Assembly: GCA_947165155.1 (NCBI GenBank)
Contig: CAMUZI010000001.1
Span: 1 to 64,000 of the forward strand
Direction of reading: 5' to 3'
DNA from: an uncultured Clostridia bacterium
GTDB lineage: Bacteria > Bacillota > Clostridia > Oscillospirales > Acutalibacteraceae
Length of the DNA stretch: 64,000 bases
The notes beneath the pieces are model-generated. The model was not told the DNA's origin. It did no database searches and saw only the letters and a list, made by a program, of their open reading frames with translations. The position numbers and the translations under genes are program-made. Numbering within the stretch: position 1 is the first letter of the stretch; each line of letters starts with the position of its first letter. Below are positions 54,725 to 63,135 of this stretch, in pieces.

Positions 54725-54765
54725 AGAGCTACCAACAATAAAGTTGTTAGTGCTCTCTTTTATTT
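54725..54765 (+). terminator. Second hairpin terminator
   Basis: AGAGC-x-AC-CAACA and its complement TTGTTAGTGCTCT form an imperfect stem followed by CTTTTATTT, just ahead of the next promoter. It may be the end of a lost transcript. Confidence 0.55.
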
Positions 54766-54785
54766 ACTAATCTTTTCAATTTGTC

Positions 54786-54814
54786 TTGACTTTATTAGTA
54801 AAATATTTTATAAT
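54786..54814 (+). promoter_or_regulatory. Promoter of the small secreted protein gene
   Basis: TTGACT (54786-54791), 17-base spacer, TATAAT (54809-54814), then GGAGGTG and the TTG start at 54849. Confidence 0.75.
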
Positions 54815-54848
54815 TACAATTAATGTAGAATATTTGGAGGTGATTTTT

Positions 54849-55181
54849 TTGGGTAGATTTTTCATTGTTTTATCTTGTCTAGTATTTTTATTTATCACTT
54901 CTATTTCTTTTGCAAAATGTAATCTAACAACGTCAGAAAGATCGAAATTGATATCTTCATCCATACAAAGCTGGAGTGGTTTTGAAGTCAAATTTAATGG
55001 CGATATTCCTGAAAGTAGTTTGAATGAGCTTTACGGAGCATTACGATTATTTATAAAAAATTATAATAGTGACGTTTTGTTTGGCAAATTGATTTTAGTT
55101 AACTACGATAAAAATAATAATAAATTCAATTTTTCTATACATAATTCATCAAGTGAATCTTCTCCTGTTACTTACGTTTGA
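54849..55181 (+). CDS. Small secreted protein of unknown function
   Basis: Start taken as TTG 54849, seven bases after GGAGGTG; the frame upstream overlaps the promoter. 110 residues with a signal peptide (LGRFFIVLSCLVFLFITSIS then FAK). The mature part is about 90 residues with a Ser/Asn-rich end and one early Cys. No family recognised. It sits directly ahead of ffh but has its own promoter. Confidence 0.7.
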   Translation: MGRFFIVLSCLVFLFITSISFAKCNLTTSERSKLISSSIQSWSGFEVKFNGDIPESSLNELYGALRLFIKNYNSDVLFGKLILVNYDKNNNKFNFSIHNSSSESSPVTYV

Positions 55182-55229
55182 TTTTTTGATGTTCTAGCAC
55201 TAAAATTCTAATTGAATTGAGGTGCTATC

Positions 55230-56567
55230 ATGAGTTTTGAAAGTCTGACTGAAAGAATATCTTTAGTTTTTAAGCGTCTAGGCTCTAAGGGAAAGCTGAT
55301 TGAAGAAGATATAAAAATTGCTATGAGAGAAATAAAATTGTCCCTCTTGGAAGCCGATGTTAACTATGTCGTGGTTAAGAATTTCATTTCGAGAGTTTCT
55401 GAACGCGCTCTTGGAGAGGAAATCATGAAAAGTCTTACTCCTGCGCAGATGGTAGTTAAAATCGTCAAAGAGGAACTTGTAAGCATCCTGGGGGGAGGAG
55501 AATCGTCCCTAAACGTCAGAAAAGGGCGCATGAATGTCATAATGCTATGTGGTCTTCAAGGAGCAGGTAAGACTACTCATTGTGCAAAGTTAGCTCTTTA
55601 CTTTAAAAATAAGGGCTTTAATCCTTTGATTTCTGCTTGTGATATATACAGGCCTGCAGCAATAGATCAGGTTGAAACTTTGGGTAAGAAAATCGATGTT
55701 AGAGTATATTCGGAACGCTCAAATGATAATGCGGTGGAAATCTCGAAGAATTCTTTTGAGTTTGCTAAGCATAACGAGTATGATATTTTGATTTTAGATA
55801 CTGCTGGGCGTCTTCACATTGATGAAAATTTGATGGATGAACTTGTAGATATAGAAAAAGAGATAAAAATTGATGAAATTCTCCTGACAATTGATGCTAT
55901 GACTGGTCAAGATGCCGTAAAGGTTGCTCAGAAGTTTAATGAGAGGCTTAATATAACGGGTCTTATATTAACCAAATTTGATGGTGATACTCGCGGCGGA
56001 GCAGCATTATCCGTAAAGGAAGTTACAGGATGTCCTATAAAGTTTATGGGTATGGGAGAAAAATTAGGGGATCTTGAGCCGTTTAAACCCGATAGAATAG
56101 CTTCTAGGATCTTAGGAATGGGAGATATTGAGTCTCTTATAGAGAAAGCGCAACAGAATATTGATCACGAAGACGCAGAAAAAATGGCTAGAAAGTTCAG
56201 TGAAAATAAATTTGACCTTGAAGATTTTCTTTCAGTTTTCAATCAGATAAAAAAAATGGGATCATTTCGGTCTATAATTTCACGATTGCCTGGTATGGGG
56301 AACTTGAATAATTTAGATTTTGATGATAAACTCATTGGACGTGTTGAGGCTATAATTTTGTCTATGACATTGAAGGAACGTAGGGATCCAAAAATTATAG
56401 ATCCTTCGCGCAAAAAGAGGATTGCACGTGGAAGCGGTACTAAGGTTGAAGATGTTAACAATCTTTTGAAACGATTTGTTGAAATGCAAAAGGTGATGAA
56501 ACAGTTTAATAATCGTGGTGGCTTCTTTGGTAAGTTTAATCCTTTTTCGAAATTTATTAAAAGATAG
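55230..56567 (+). CDS. ffh: Signal recognition particle GTPase Ffh
   Basis: The protein has 445 residues, from ATG 55230. NG domain: GLQGAGKTTHCAKLA (P-loop), DTAGRLHID (G3), TKFDGDTRGGAALS (G4/G5). M domain from about residue 300: GDIESLIEKAQQN, and the RNA-binding RKKRIARGSGTKVEDVN. It binds signal sequences at the ribosome and targets them to the membrane via FtsY. The gene is followed by rpsP with 12 bases between. Confidence 0.97.
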   Translation: MSFESLTERISLVFKRLGSKGKLIEEDIKIAMREIKLSLLEADVNYVVVKNFISRVSERALGEEIMKSLTPAQMVVKIVKEELVSILGGGESSLNVRKGRMNVIMLCGLQGAGKTTHCAKLALYFKNKGFNPLISACDIYRPAAIDQVETLGKKIDVRVYSERSNDNAVEISKNSFEFAKHNEYDILILDTAGRLHIDENLMDELVDIEKEIKIDEILLTIDAMTGQDAVKVAQKFNERLNITGLILTKFDGDTRGGAALSVKEVTGCPIKFMGMGEKLGDLEPFKPDRIASRILGMGDIESLIEKAQQNIDHEDAEKMARKFSENKFDLEDFLSVFNQIKKMGSFRSIISRLPGMGNLNNLDFDDKLIGRVEAIILSMTLKERRDPKIIDPSRKKRIARGSGTKVEDVNNLLKRFVEMQKVMKQFNNRGGFFGKFNPFSKFIKR

Positions 56568-56579
56568 GGAGTGTTTTTT

Positions 56580-56819
56580 TTGTCAGTAAGAATAAGATTA
56601 ACTAGAATGGGTACGCATAAGAAGGCGTTTTACAGAGTGGTTGTTGCAGAGTCAAACTCACCTCGTGATGGAAAGTTTATTGATAAGATAGGAACTTATG
56701 ACCCTCACCTTGAGGAAAATAAGTTTAAGATTGACAGTGATAAGCTTAAGTATTGGATAAAAAACGGTGCTAAGCCATCAGATCCTCTTAAGGCACACAT
56801 AAAAAATATGCTAGCGTAG
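56580..56819 (+). CDS. rpsP: 30S ribosomal protein S16
   Basis: Start at TTG 56580 (SVRIRLTRMGTHKKAFYRVV), after AGGGAG; the codons before it add an unlikely extension. 79-80 residues, the family size. The motif VRIRLTRMGTHKKAFYRVVV and DGKFIDKIGTYDP are diagnostic. The usual rimM-trmD-rplS genes that follow rpsP are replaced by tsaD, three bases on. Confidence 0.96.
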   Translation: MSVRIRLTRMGTHKKAFYRVVVAESNSPRDGKFIDKIGTYDPHLEENKFKIDSDKLKYWIKNGAKPSDPLKAHIKNMLA

Positions 56820-56822
56820 AAG

Positions 56823-57785
56823 ATGATTTGTCTATCAATAGAAACATCGTGTGATGATACCTCTGTTGCGTTGGTCAATGATAGCTCAGAGGTGTTGGGT
56901 GGTTACACTATTTCTCAGGCAAAAAATCACGCGGAGTATGGTGGTGTTGTTCCTGAATTAGCCTCTCGAAAGCATGAAGAAAATATTATTTTATGTACTC
57001 AGAATGCCCTTTTAGACGCTGGGCTTGAGGTTTCGGATGTCGATCTTGTTGCAGTAACTGTTTATCCTGGGTTATTGGGACCTCTTTTGGTTGGCGTAAG
57101 CTTTGCTAAAGGAATAGCAATGGGGTTAAATATTCCTATAGTTGGAGTCAATCATGTTGAGGCACACGCAATTTCTTCGATGATAGAGAATAAAGAGTTG
57201 TCTCCCCCATTTTTGAGTTTGGTAGTTTCTGGCGGACATACGAGCATAATAGATGTTCCGAGTTTCAGTGAATTTTTGATTTGTGCGCAAACTCGAGACG
57301 ATGCTATGGGGGAACTTTTAGATAAAGTGGCTCGTGCTATGGGAATTAAATATCCTGGTGGTGCAGTGTTAGATTCTATGGCGATTTCTGGGAACAAAAA
57401 TGCATTTGCCATACCTATGCCAAAGTTTGAGAACTTTGATTTCAGCTTTTCTGGAATTAAGACTTGGGCACTGAACAATGTAAAAAAACTTGACGAAGAA
57501 GAAAAAAATGATTTTGCTTCTTCGCTTGTGTTTGGTCTGTCTGAATACGTATCGAAAAATTTGATTCAGATAGCTTTAAATAAAAATAGAAAAAACATAG
57601 CACTTGGTGGCGGAGTGTCTTCAAGTAAAGTGCTCAGGCATGTTCTATCTCAAAAGTGCAAAGAGCACAATTTAAATTTATACTTTCCAAGTAGCAAGTA
57701 TTGTGTTGATAACGCATATATGATTGGCATTCTTGGAGTCCATAATTTTAAAAACAAAAGAATGTTCGATATCGATTCGTTTTGA
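56823..57785 (+). CDS. tsaD: tRNA N6-threonylcarbamoyltransferase TsaD
   Basis: The protein has 320 residues, slightly shorter than usual, from ATG 56823. Motifs: CLSIETSCDDTSVALV, ELASRKHEENI, the metal site VNHVEAHAISSM (HxxxH), VSGGHTSI and GGGVSSSKVLR. With TsaB, TsaC and TsaE it makes t6A37 in ANN-decoding tRNAs. The other Tsa genes are not in the window. Confidence 0.95.
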   Translation: MICLSIETSCDDTSVALVNDSSEVLGGYTISQAKNHAEYGGVVPELASRKHEENIILCTQNALLDAGLEVSDVDLVAVTVYPGLLGPLLVGVSFAKGIAMGLNIPIVGVNHVEAHAISSMIENKELSPPFLSLVVSGGHTSIIDVPSFSEFLICAQTRDDAMGELLDKVARAMGIKYPGGAVLDSMAISGNKNAFAIPMPKFENFDFSFSGIKTWALNNVKKLDEEEKNDFASSLVFGLSEYVSKNLIQIALNKNRKNIALGGGVSSSKVLRHVLSQKCKEHNLNLYFPSSKYCVDNAYMIGILGVHNFKNKRMFDIDSF

Positions 57786-57832
57786 TTACAATTTCTATCA
57801 AAAATTAGATTCGTCAGTTGGTTCTTAAAAAA

Positions 57833-57974
57833 GGCATTCCAAAAATAGATAGACAAAGCAAAGTAACTTGAGTACACCGTTTAAAAAAATAACAGAAATA
57901 AAGTAATCAACAGACTTTATTTCTCCATTTTTCGAGCTATAGTTCCATGATTTCTATCCACTTTTAGCAGTGCC
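57833..57974 (+). mobile_element. MITE copy G
   Basis: Begins GGCATTCCAAAAATAGATAG and ends CTATCCACTTTTAGCAGTGCC, interior AAGCAAAGTAACTTGAGTA. It separates tsaD from the duplicated 3' end of ftsE. Confidence 0.85.
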
Positions 57975-57976
57975 TT

Positions 57977-58199
57977 AACAAGATACAATGAACCAGATTT
58001 TTTCGTTTTGTTTCTTTAATTAAATTATATTAGATTCTAACCTATATAACCGTTTGCATAGTTATCAAATTCGAACTTTTTTTAGAAATAACCTCGTTCT
58101 CATTATCTGATCTTATGATACCATTATCAATTTCAACAAGATACGATGAACCAGATTTTTTCGTTTTGTTTCTTTAATTAAATTATATTAGATTCTAAC
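57977..58199 (-). repeat. Tandem copy of the ftsE 3' end (158-bp period)
   Basis: The block AACAAGATACAATGAACCAG at 57977 recurs at 58135 (AACAAGATACGATGAACCAG), and the ftsE C-terminal codons and stop (CTATATAACCGTTTGCATAG) occur both at about 58040 and at 58199. The outer copy would encode a near-identical C-terminal peptide ([17 protein letters not shown]) but has no gene in front of it. Confidence 0.9.
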
Positions 58200-58925
58200 C
58201 TATATAACCGTTTGCATAGTTATCAAATTCGAACTTTTTTTAGAAATAACCTCGTTCTTGTTATCTGATCTTATTATACCGTTGTCAACTTCTACAACGC
58301 GAAATGGAAATTTTTTGACCACAGATAAATCATGCGTAACTACAATGACCGTAGTTCCTCGCTTATTTATCTCAGAAAGCAATTCCATTATCTCATAAGA
58401 CATTATAGGATCGATATTACCCGTAGGCTCGTCTGCAATCAGTAAATTTGGATTATTAACTAAAGCTCTTGCAATTCCAACACGTTGCTTTTCACCTCCC
58501 GAAAGTTTACGCGGATAACAATTTGCTTTGTCTTCTATTGAAAATAATCCCAATACATAAGGAACTCTTTTTCTTATGTCACGGTCTCTTGCTTGCGCTA
58601 TTATCATGGGAAACGCTACGTTCTGAAAGACAGTCATGTTCTCTATTATTCTAAAATCCTGAAAAACAATTCCTATGGTTCTTTTGTAGTACGGTACATC
58701 TCTTTTCTTCATAGACTGTAAATTAGTTCCAAAGACACTAATTGTACCCGATGTTACTTCTTCTTCCTTTAACAAGAGCTTTAAAAGAGTACTTTTGCCA
58801 GAACCTGAAGGACCCATTAAAAACACAAACTCACCATCATCTATTGTCAAAGAAATATCTTTCAGCACTTTATTATTTTTTGAATATTCTTTATTGACGT
58901 CTTTTAAAATTATCTTATTACTCAC
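58200..58925 (-). CDS. ftsE: Cell-division ABC transporter ATP-binding protein FtsE
   Basis: The protein has 241 residues, from ATG 58925. Walker [15 protein letters not shown]-loop [13 protein letters not shown], signature [16 protein letters not shown], Walker [11 protein letters not shown]-loop VVTHD. The stretch [25 protein letters not shown] is characteristic of FtsE. It works with FtsX to activate cell-wall hydrolases. ftsX should follow directly on the same strand, but the downstream side contains the duplicated ftsE end and a MITE instead. Confidence 0.88.
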   Translation of the reverse strand: MSNKIILKDVNKEYSKNNKVLKDISLTIDDGEFVFLMGPSGSGKSTLLKLLLKEEEVTSGTISVFGTNLQSMKKRDVPYYKRTIGIVFQDFRIIENMTVFQNVAFPMIIAQARDRDIRKRVPYVLGLFSIEDKANCYPRKLSGGEKQRVGIARALVNNPNLLIADEPTGNIDPIMSYEIMELLSEINKRGTTVIVVTHDLSVVKKFPFRVVEVDNGIIRSDNKNEVISKKSSNLITMQTVI

Positions 58926-59078
58926 CTTTTACGACATCCCCTTAAAATATTTACCAAAAAACTTCTTTCTATAACATAAAAGCACTACGAGAAATACAAA
59001 TTCACCCCCGTCAAAGAGGCACTTTTTACCACATACACTTGAAAATACCATTATCAAATTTTTTCGAAATTTATTTTG

Positions 59079-60170
59079 CTATTCATTCCTCATTGCAGAC
59101 CCTTTAAGATATTTATTAACCATCAACGAAACTTTAAAAACTATAGCATCTTCAAAATTTCGTAAATCTAGTCCTGTAAGTTTCTTTATCTTTTCAATTC
59201 TGTAAACCAAAGTATTCCTATGAACAAACAACTTACGAGCAGTTTCCGATATATTAAGACTATTTTCAAAAAATTTACCTACGGTAAACATAAGGTCGTT
59301 ATCTATCGAATCAACCGTACACTTTTTGAATACTTCATCTAAGAAAATCCTACAAAGCGTTACGGGAAGCTGATATATCAAACGTGCAATTCCAAGCTGA
59401 TTATAAAGTGCAACGCTTTTATCACTATCAAAAACGTTTCGAACTTCCATTGCCACCTGAGCACTCCTAAATGAATTAATTATATCTGCTACCTTGTGCG
59501 CGATACTTCCAACACCAATAACGCATTGTATACAATACTCAGACGACATTACGTTTACTATCGAACTTGCTAATCTGCCAAGTTGAGATTCATCTCTTTT
59601 TTCAGAAATTTCTTTGATAACAACAATATCTCTATCATTTAGCTCAACTATTATGTCTTTAGTTTCATCCGGGAAAAGTCCACGAAGTAAGCTCGATAAA
59701 CTTTTATCAGTCATAGTCAATGAAGAAACAGAATGTATGAATAAACAAACACGCGATGCGTTATCTTTTATTTTCAATTCCCGAATTCTAAATAATGTTT
59801 CTCCGGGCAAAAGATTATCAAACAACAAATTCTTCATAAATAAAGACTTACTATGCTTCGTCGTATAATCTTTTACAACTTGAGTCATCGGAACAGCAAT
59901 CATGCTCGTACATGCAGCAGTTTCAGAGTCTTCCCCAGAAATAAAAATAGCGAACTCATCTGATGATTTACCACCAAAATACCTATATGTAAAACCATCA
60001 CTTACCAAAACATCATTCGAAGAAATAGAAGCGAACCTTACATCTTTCGTTTTACCAACCTCATCTTGGTTATTGCACGCAATCACCAAAGAAGTATTGT
60101 CAATAACGCCAATTGTTTTGTGCAAATCGCACATATTATCTATCATATCTTGGAATAATCTGTTAATCAT
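59079..60170 (-). CDS. PucR/CdaR-type transcriptional regulator
   Basis: Start at ATG 60170 (MINRLFQDMIDNMCDLHKTI) after GGAGGAG. 363 residues. The C-terminal PucR helix-turn-helix is clear: FFENSLNISETARKLFVHRN then TLVYRIEKIKKLTGLDL. The middle resembles the GGDEF-like domain of CdaR regulators and the N-terminus a sensor domain. It may sense a carbon source or metabolite. It is divergent from comF, with 190 bases between. Confidence 0.85.
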   Translation of the reverse strand: MINRLFQDMIDNMCDLHKTIGVIDNTSLVIACNNQDEVGKTKDVRFASISSNDVLVSDGFTYRYFGGKSSDEFAIFISGEDSETAACTSMIAVPMTQVVKDYTTKHSKSLFMKNLLFDNLLPGETLFRIRELKIKDNASRVCLFIHSVSSLTMTDKSLSSLLRGLFPDETKDIIVELNDRDIVVIKEISEKRDESQLGRLASSIVNVMSSEYCIQCVIGVGSIAHKVADIINSFRSAQVAMEVRNVFDSDKSVALYNQLGIARLIYQLPVTLCRIFLDEVFKKCTVDSIDNDLMFTVGKFFENSLNISETARKLFVHRNTLVYRIEKIKKLTGLDLRNFEDAIVFKVSLMVNKYLKGSAMRNE

Positions 60171-60361
60171 AATATTTTCTCCTCCATAAAGTAAGTATAT
60201 TTTATACAATAAAAGATGTTTTTGCAATATCTTCCATTAGCATTTGTCAAATTTCCCAAAAAAAATGATAGTAAACTGTAAAAAAAAATAAATATCTAGA
60301 AAAATTGACAAAATAATGATATGATTAAACATACTATAGCGCTCATTTTGAGGAGGAAATA

Positions 60362-61018
60362 GTGAATTTTGTAAAAAATATCGTCGATCTAGTAAGAATG
60401 ATTTTATTTCCTCCAAGATGTGTGTTTTGCGCCAAACTTTGTTCTAGTGACCTATGTTCGAAATGCAAAAATGATATCGTTGAGAAATTTAACCCTATTA
60501 TCGTGCAAACAATACATAAAAATGTTATATGTGTGTCTCCTTTTGTTTATGAGGGAAAAATCAAAGAAATTATACATATTTATAAGTTCAGGCACCACAA
60601 GAATCTTTCTAAAATATTCGTTCCATTTATGATTTCGTCGATTAACGAAAAATTTAGAAAAATAAAATTTGACTTAGTAACATCTGTTCCACTCTATGTT
60701 TCATCTCTGAATAATCGCGGATACAATCAATCTCAAGTCATAGGGGTTGAACTTGCAAAAAGCTTGAATGTTCCATACGAAAATTGTATAGAAAAAGTGA
60801 AGCGCAATAAGGTTCAACATGGACTTTCTTTTCGTGAACGACAAGAAAATGTAAAAGGAGTTTACAGAGTCACAAAAGATTATAAAAATAAAAATATACT
60901 TCTTTGTGATGATATAATAACGACCGGTGCAACTCTTTCTGAGTGTGTAAAAAATCTCAAAAATAGTGGTGCGAATGTATTTTGTGTTGCTGTTTCTTAT
61001 ACTTTGAAAGGATCCTAA
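60362..61018 (+). CDS. comF: ComF-family phosphoribosyltransferase-like protein
   Basis: The protein has 218 residues and starts at GTG 60362, after GAGGAGG. The N-terminal zinc site is CVFCAKLCSSDLCSKCKND, the mid part YNQSQVIGVELAKSL and HGLSFRERQENV, and the PRPP motif ILLCDDIITTGATLSEC. It is the ComFC/GntX type, linked to DNA uptake in competent bacteria. Its TAA is followed immediately by an ATG of a duplicated dnaB start. Confidence 0.92.
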   Translation: MNFVKNIVDLVRMILFPPRCVFCAKLCSSDLCSKCKNDIVEKFNPIIVQTIHKNVICVSPFVYEGKIKEIIHIYKFRHHKNLSKIFVPFMISSINEKFRKIKFDLVTSVPLYVSSLNNRGYNQSQVIGVELAKSLNVPYENCIEKVKRNKVQHGLSFRERQENVKGVYRVTKDYKNKNILLCDDIITTGATLSECVKNLKNSGANVFCVAVSYTLKGS

Positions 61019-61528
61019 ATGAGTAAAGAAATGGCGTCCACATATAGTCAAGAGGCTGAACAATCTGTTTTGGGAGCTATAATTCTTGGTATTCCTTATT
61101 TTATCAAGATTTTTATTGATTAAAGCTTTTTTCATTTATGTGAATTGAACATAAGATATTTTCATTTTAACAATAGAAGGATTTTATAATGTCTAAAGAA
61201 ATAACATCTCCTTATAATCAAGAGGCTGAACAATCTGTTTTGGGAGCTATAATTCTTGGTATTCCTTATTTTATCAAGATTTTTATTAATCAAAGCTTTT
61301 TTCATTTATGCGAGTAAAACACAAGATATTTTCATTTTAACAATAAAAGGATTTTATAATGTCTAAGGAAATAACATCTCCTTATAATCAAGAGGCTGAA
61401 CAATCTGTTTTGAGAGCTATAATTCTTGGTATTCCTTATTTTATCAAGATTTTTATTGATTAAAGCTTTTTTCATTTATGTGAATTGAACATAAGATATT
61501 TTCATTTTAACAATAGAAGGATTTTATA
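61019..61528 (+). repeat. Three extra tandem copies of the comF/dnaB junction with dnaB starts
   Basis: ATGs that begin dnaB-like peptides lie at 61019, 61190 and 61359, before the true start at 61529, with spacings of 171, 169 and 170 bp. Each copy encodes 27 or so residues of the DnaB N-terminus (SYNQEAEQSVLGAIIL type), then diverges into GIPYFIKIFI and a stop. The spacer also echoes the comF 3' end. The first copy, fused to the comF stop (TAAATG), was probably the ancestral start. Confidence 0.92.
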
Positions 61529-62857
61529 ATGTCTAAAGAAATAACATCTCCTTATAATCAAGAGGCTGAACAATCTGTTTTAGGAGCTATAATTCTTGAT
61601 GCTTCTTGTTTGAATAGTGTCATAGAAATTCTTCCTAACTCGAGCTTTTTTTATGTTCCGATAAATAAGCTGATATATGATACGATTCTCGAGATGTTTT
61701 CGTCTGGTCTAAAAATTGATTACGTTACTATTTTAAATGAAATTTATGAAAAAGATAGTACGAAGAAAAATGAAATAAAAAATTATATGCTCGATTTGGT
61801 TAAAATAGTGCCTTCGATTTCGAGAACAGTGAGTTATGCGAAAATAATAAAAGAAAAGTACGAACTAAGATGTCTCATTAACCTAGCTAATCAAATTTTA
61901 CAGGAGTCATCACAGAATGAAAATATTGAACAGTTACTTGAATTCGTTGAACGAAAAATTTTTGAAATAAGATCGGGAAAAGAATCTCAATCACTGATTA
62001 AAATAAAAGATATTCTTCTGGAAACTTTTGAACGTCTTGATAAACTAAATGAAAAAAGTCAAACTGATATACTTGGAATTCCATGTGGTTTTAGAGATCT
62101 TGATTTGGTAATTACAGGGCTCAATGAAAGTGATCTTATACTTTTAGCAGCGCGTCCGGGAATGGGAAAAACTAGTTTTGCTTTGGGAATAGCAAAGAAT
62201 GTATCTGAAAAGTTTAAAACCGCTATTTTTAGTCTTGAAATGAGCAAAGAACAATTAGCTTCAAGGCTTCTTAGCATAGAAGGAAATATTCCGGGAAATA
62301 AGCTTAGAAGAGGACATCTTGAACCCGACGAATGGATGCGTCTTACAGAAACTTCCGGAAGATTTTCTGATCTAGACCTTTACATAGACGATACCGCTGG
62401 GATAACAGTTCAGGAAATGAAAGCCAAAATAAGAAGACTCGGAGGCGTGAAATTAGTTTTAATTGATTATCTCCAGCTTATATCGAGTAGTCGAAAAATA
62501 GATAACAGAGTTCAAGAAATTTCTGAAATAACTCGTCAATTAAAGATTATGGCTAAAGAGCTAAATATACCTATCATTTGTCTTTCTCAGCTTTCTCGTG
62601 CAAGCGAGCAACGAAGCGATCACAGACCAGTTCTTTCTGACCTAAGAGATTCTGGCTCGATAGAACAAGATGCTGATATAGTCATAATGTTGTACAGACC
62701 AGGATACTACTCTGAAAGCGCAGACGAAAAAATTGACCAATCAGAATGCGAATGTATAGTTGCAAAAAATCGTCACGGAGAAACGAGAACTATCATGCTG
62801 CATTGGAGAGCTGATTGTACTAAATTTTCCTCTTTGGAAATGAGTGAAGAACCATAA
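61529..62857 (+). CDS. dnaB: Replicative DNA helicase DnaB
   Basis: The protein has 442 residues. It starts at ATG 61529 after AGAAGGATTTT. The N-terminal domain begins SPYNQEAEQSVLGAIILDAS. The RecA-like domain has ARPGMGKTSFALGIAK (Walker A), SLEMSKEQLASRLLS (H1a), LVLIDYLQLISSS (Walker B), ICLSQLSRASEQRSDHRPVL and SGSIEQDADIVIML (arginine finger region). It unwinds DNA ahead of the polymerase. No intein. Both ends of this gene have been duplicated tandemly into the flanking gaps. Confidence 0.97.
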   Translation: MSKEITSPYNQEAEQSVLGAIILDASCLNSVIEILPNSSFFYVPINKLIYDTILEMFSSGLKIDYVTILNEIYEKDSTKKNEIKNYMLDLVKIVPSISRTVSYAKIIKEKYELRCLINLANQILQESSQNENIEQLLEFVERKIFEIRSGKESQSLIKIKDILLETFERLDKLNEKSQTDILGIPCGFRDLDLVITGLNESDLILLAARPGMGKTSFALGIAKNVSEKFKTAIFSLEMSKEQLASRLLSIEGNIPGNKLRRGHLEPDEWMRLTETSGRFSDLDLYIDDTAGITVQEMKAKIRRLGGVKLVLIDYLQLISSSRKIDNRVQEISEITRQLKIMAKELNIPIICLSQLSRASEQRSDHRPVLSDLRDSGSIEQDADIVIMLYRPGYYSESADEKIDQSECECIVAKNRHGETRTIMLHWRADCTKFSSLEMSEEP

Positions 62858-63135
62858 ATTGAAAATAAAACTTTATGATATAGTTAAGAAATAACCTATA
62901 ACTCTTGTAAACAATCAAGTAAAATGAGAACTATCACGGTACGCTAGAAAACCGATTGTACTAAATTTTCCTCTTTGGAAATGAGTGAAGAACCATAAAT
63001 TGAGGATAAAACTTTATGATATAGTTAAGAAACAACCTATAACTCTTGTAAACAATCAAGTAAAATGAGAACTACTATGTTACACTAGGAAACTGGTCGT
63101 ACAAAGTTTTCCTCTTTGGAAATGAGTGAAGAACT
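62858..63135 (+). repeat. Tandem copies of the dnaB/tilS junction
   Basis: The dnaB terminal codons TTTTCCTCTTTGGAAATGAG occur at about 62827, 62967 and 63108, about 140 bp apart, each with GAAGAACCATAAATTG or a variant, followed by ATAAAACTTTATGATATAGT. The latter is a degraded version of the tilS start (GATTGAAGATAAAATTTTTG). The last copy leads into tilS itself. Confidence 0.9.

Noticed and set aside
57977..58199. CRISPR-like or regulatory repeat near ftsE
   Set aside because: The repeat is two copies of coding sequence at a 158-bp period, not short spaced repeats. No CRISPR array was seen anywhere in the window.
61019..61120. First ATG after comF as the dnaB start
   Set aside because: It stops after 34 codons; only the ATG at 61529 opens into the complete helicase.
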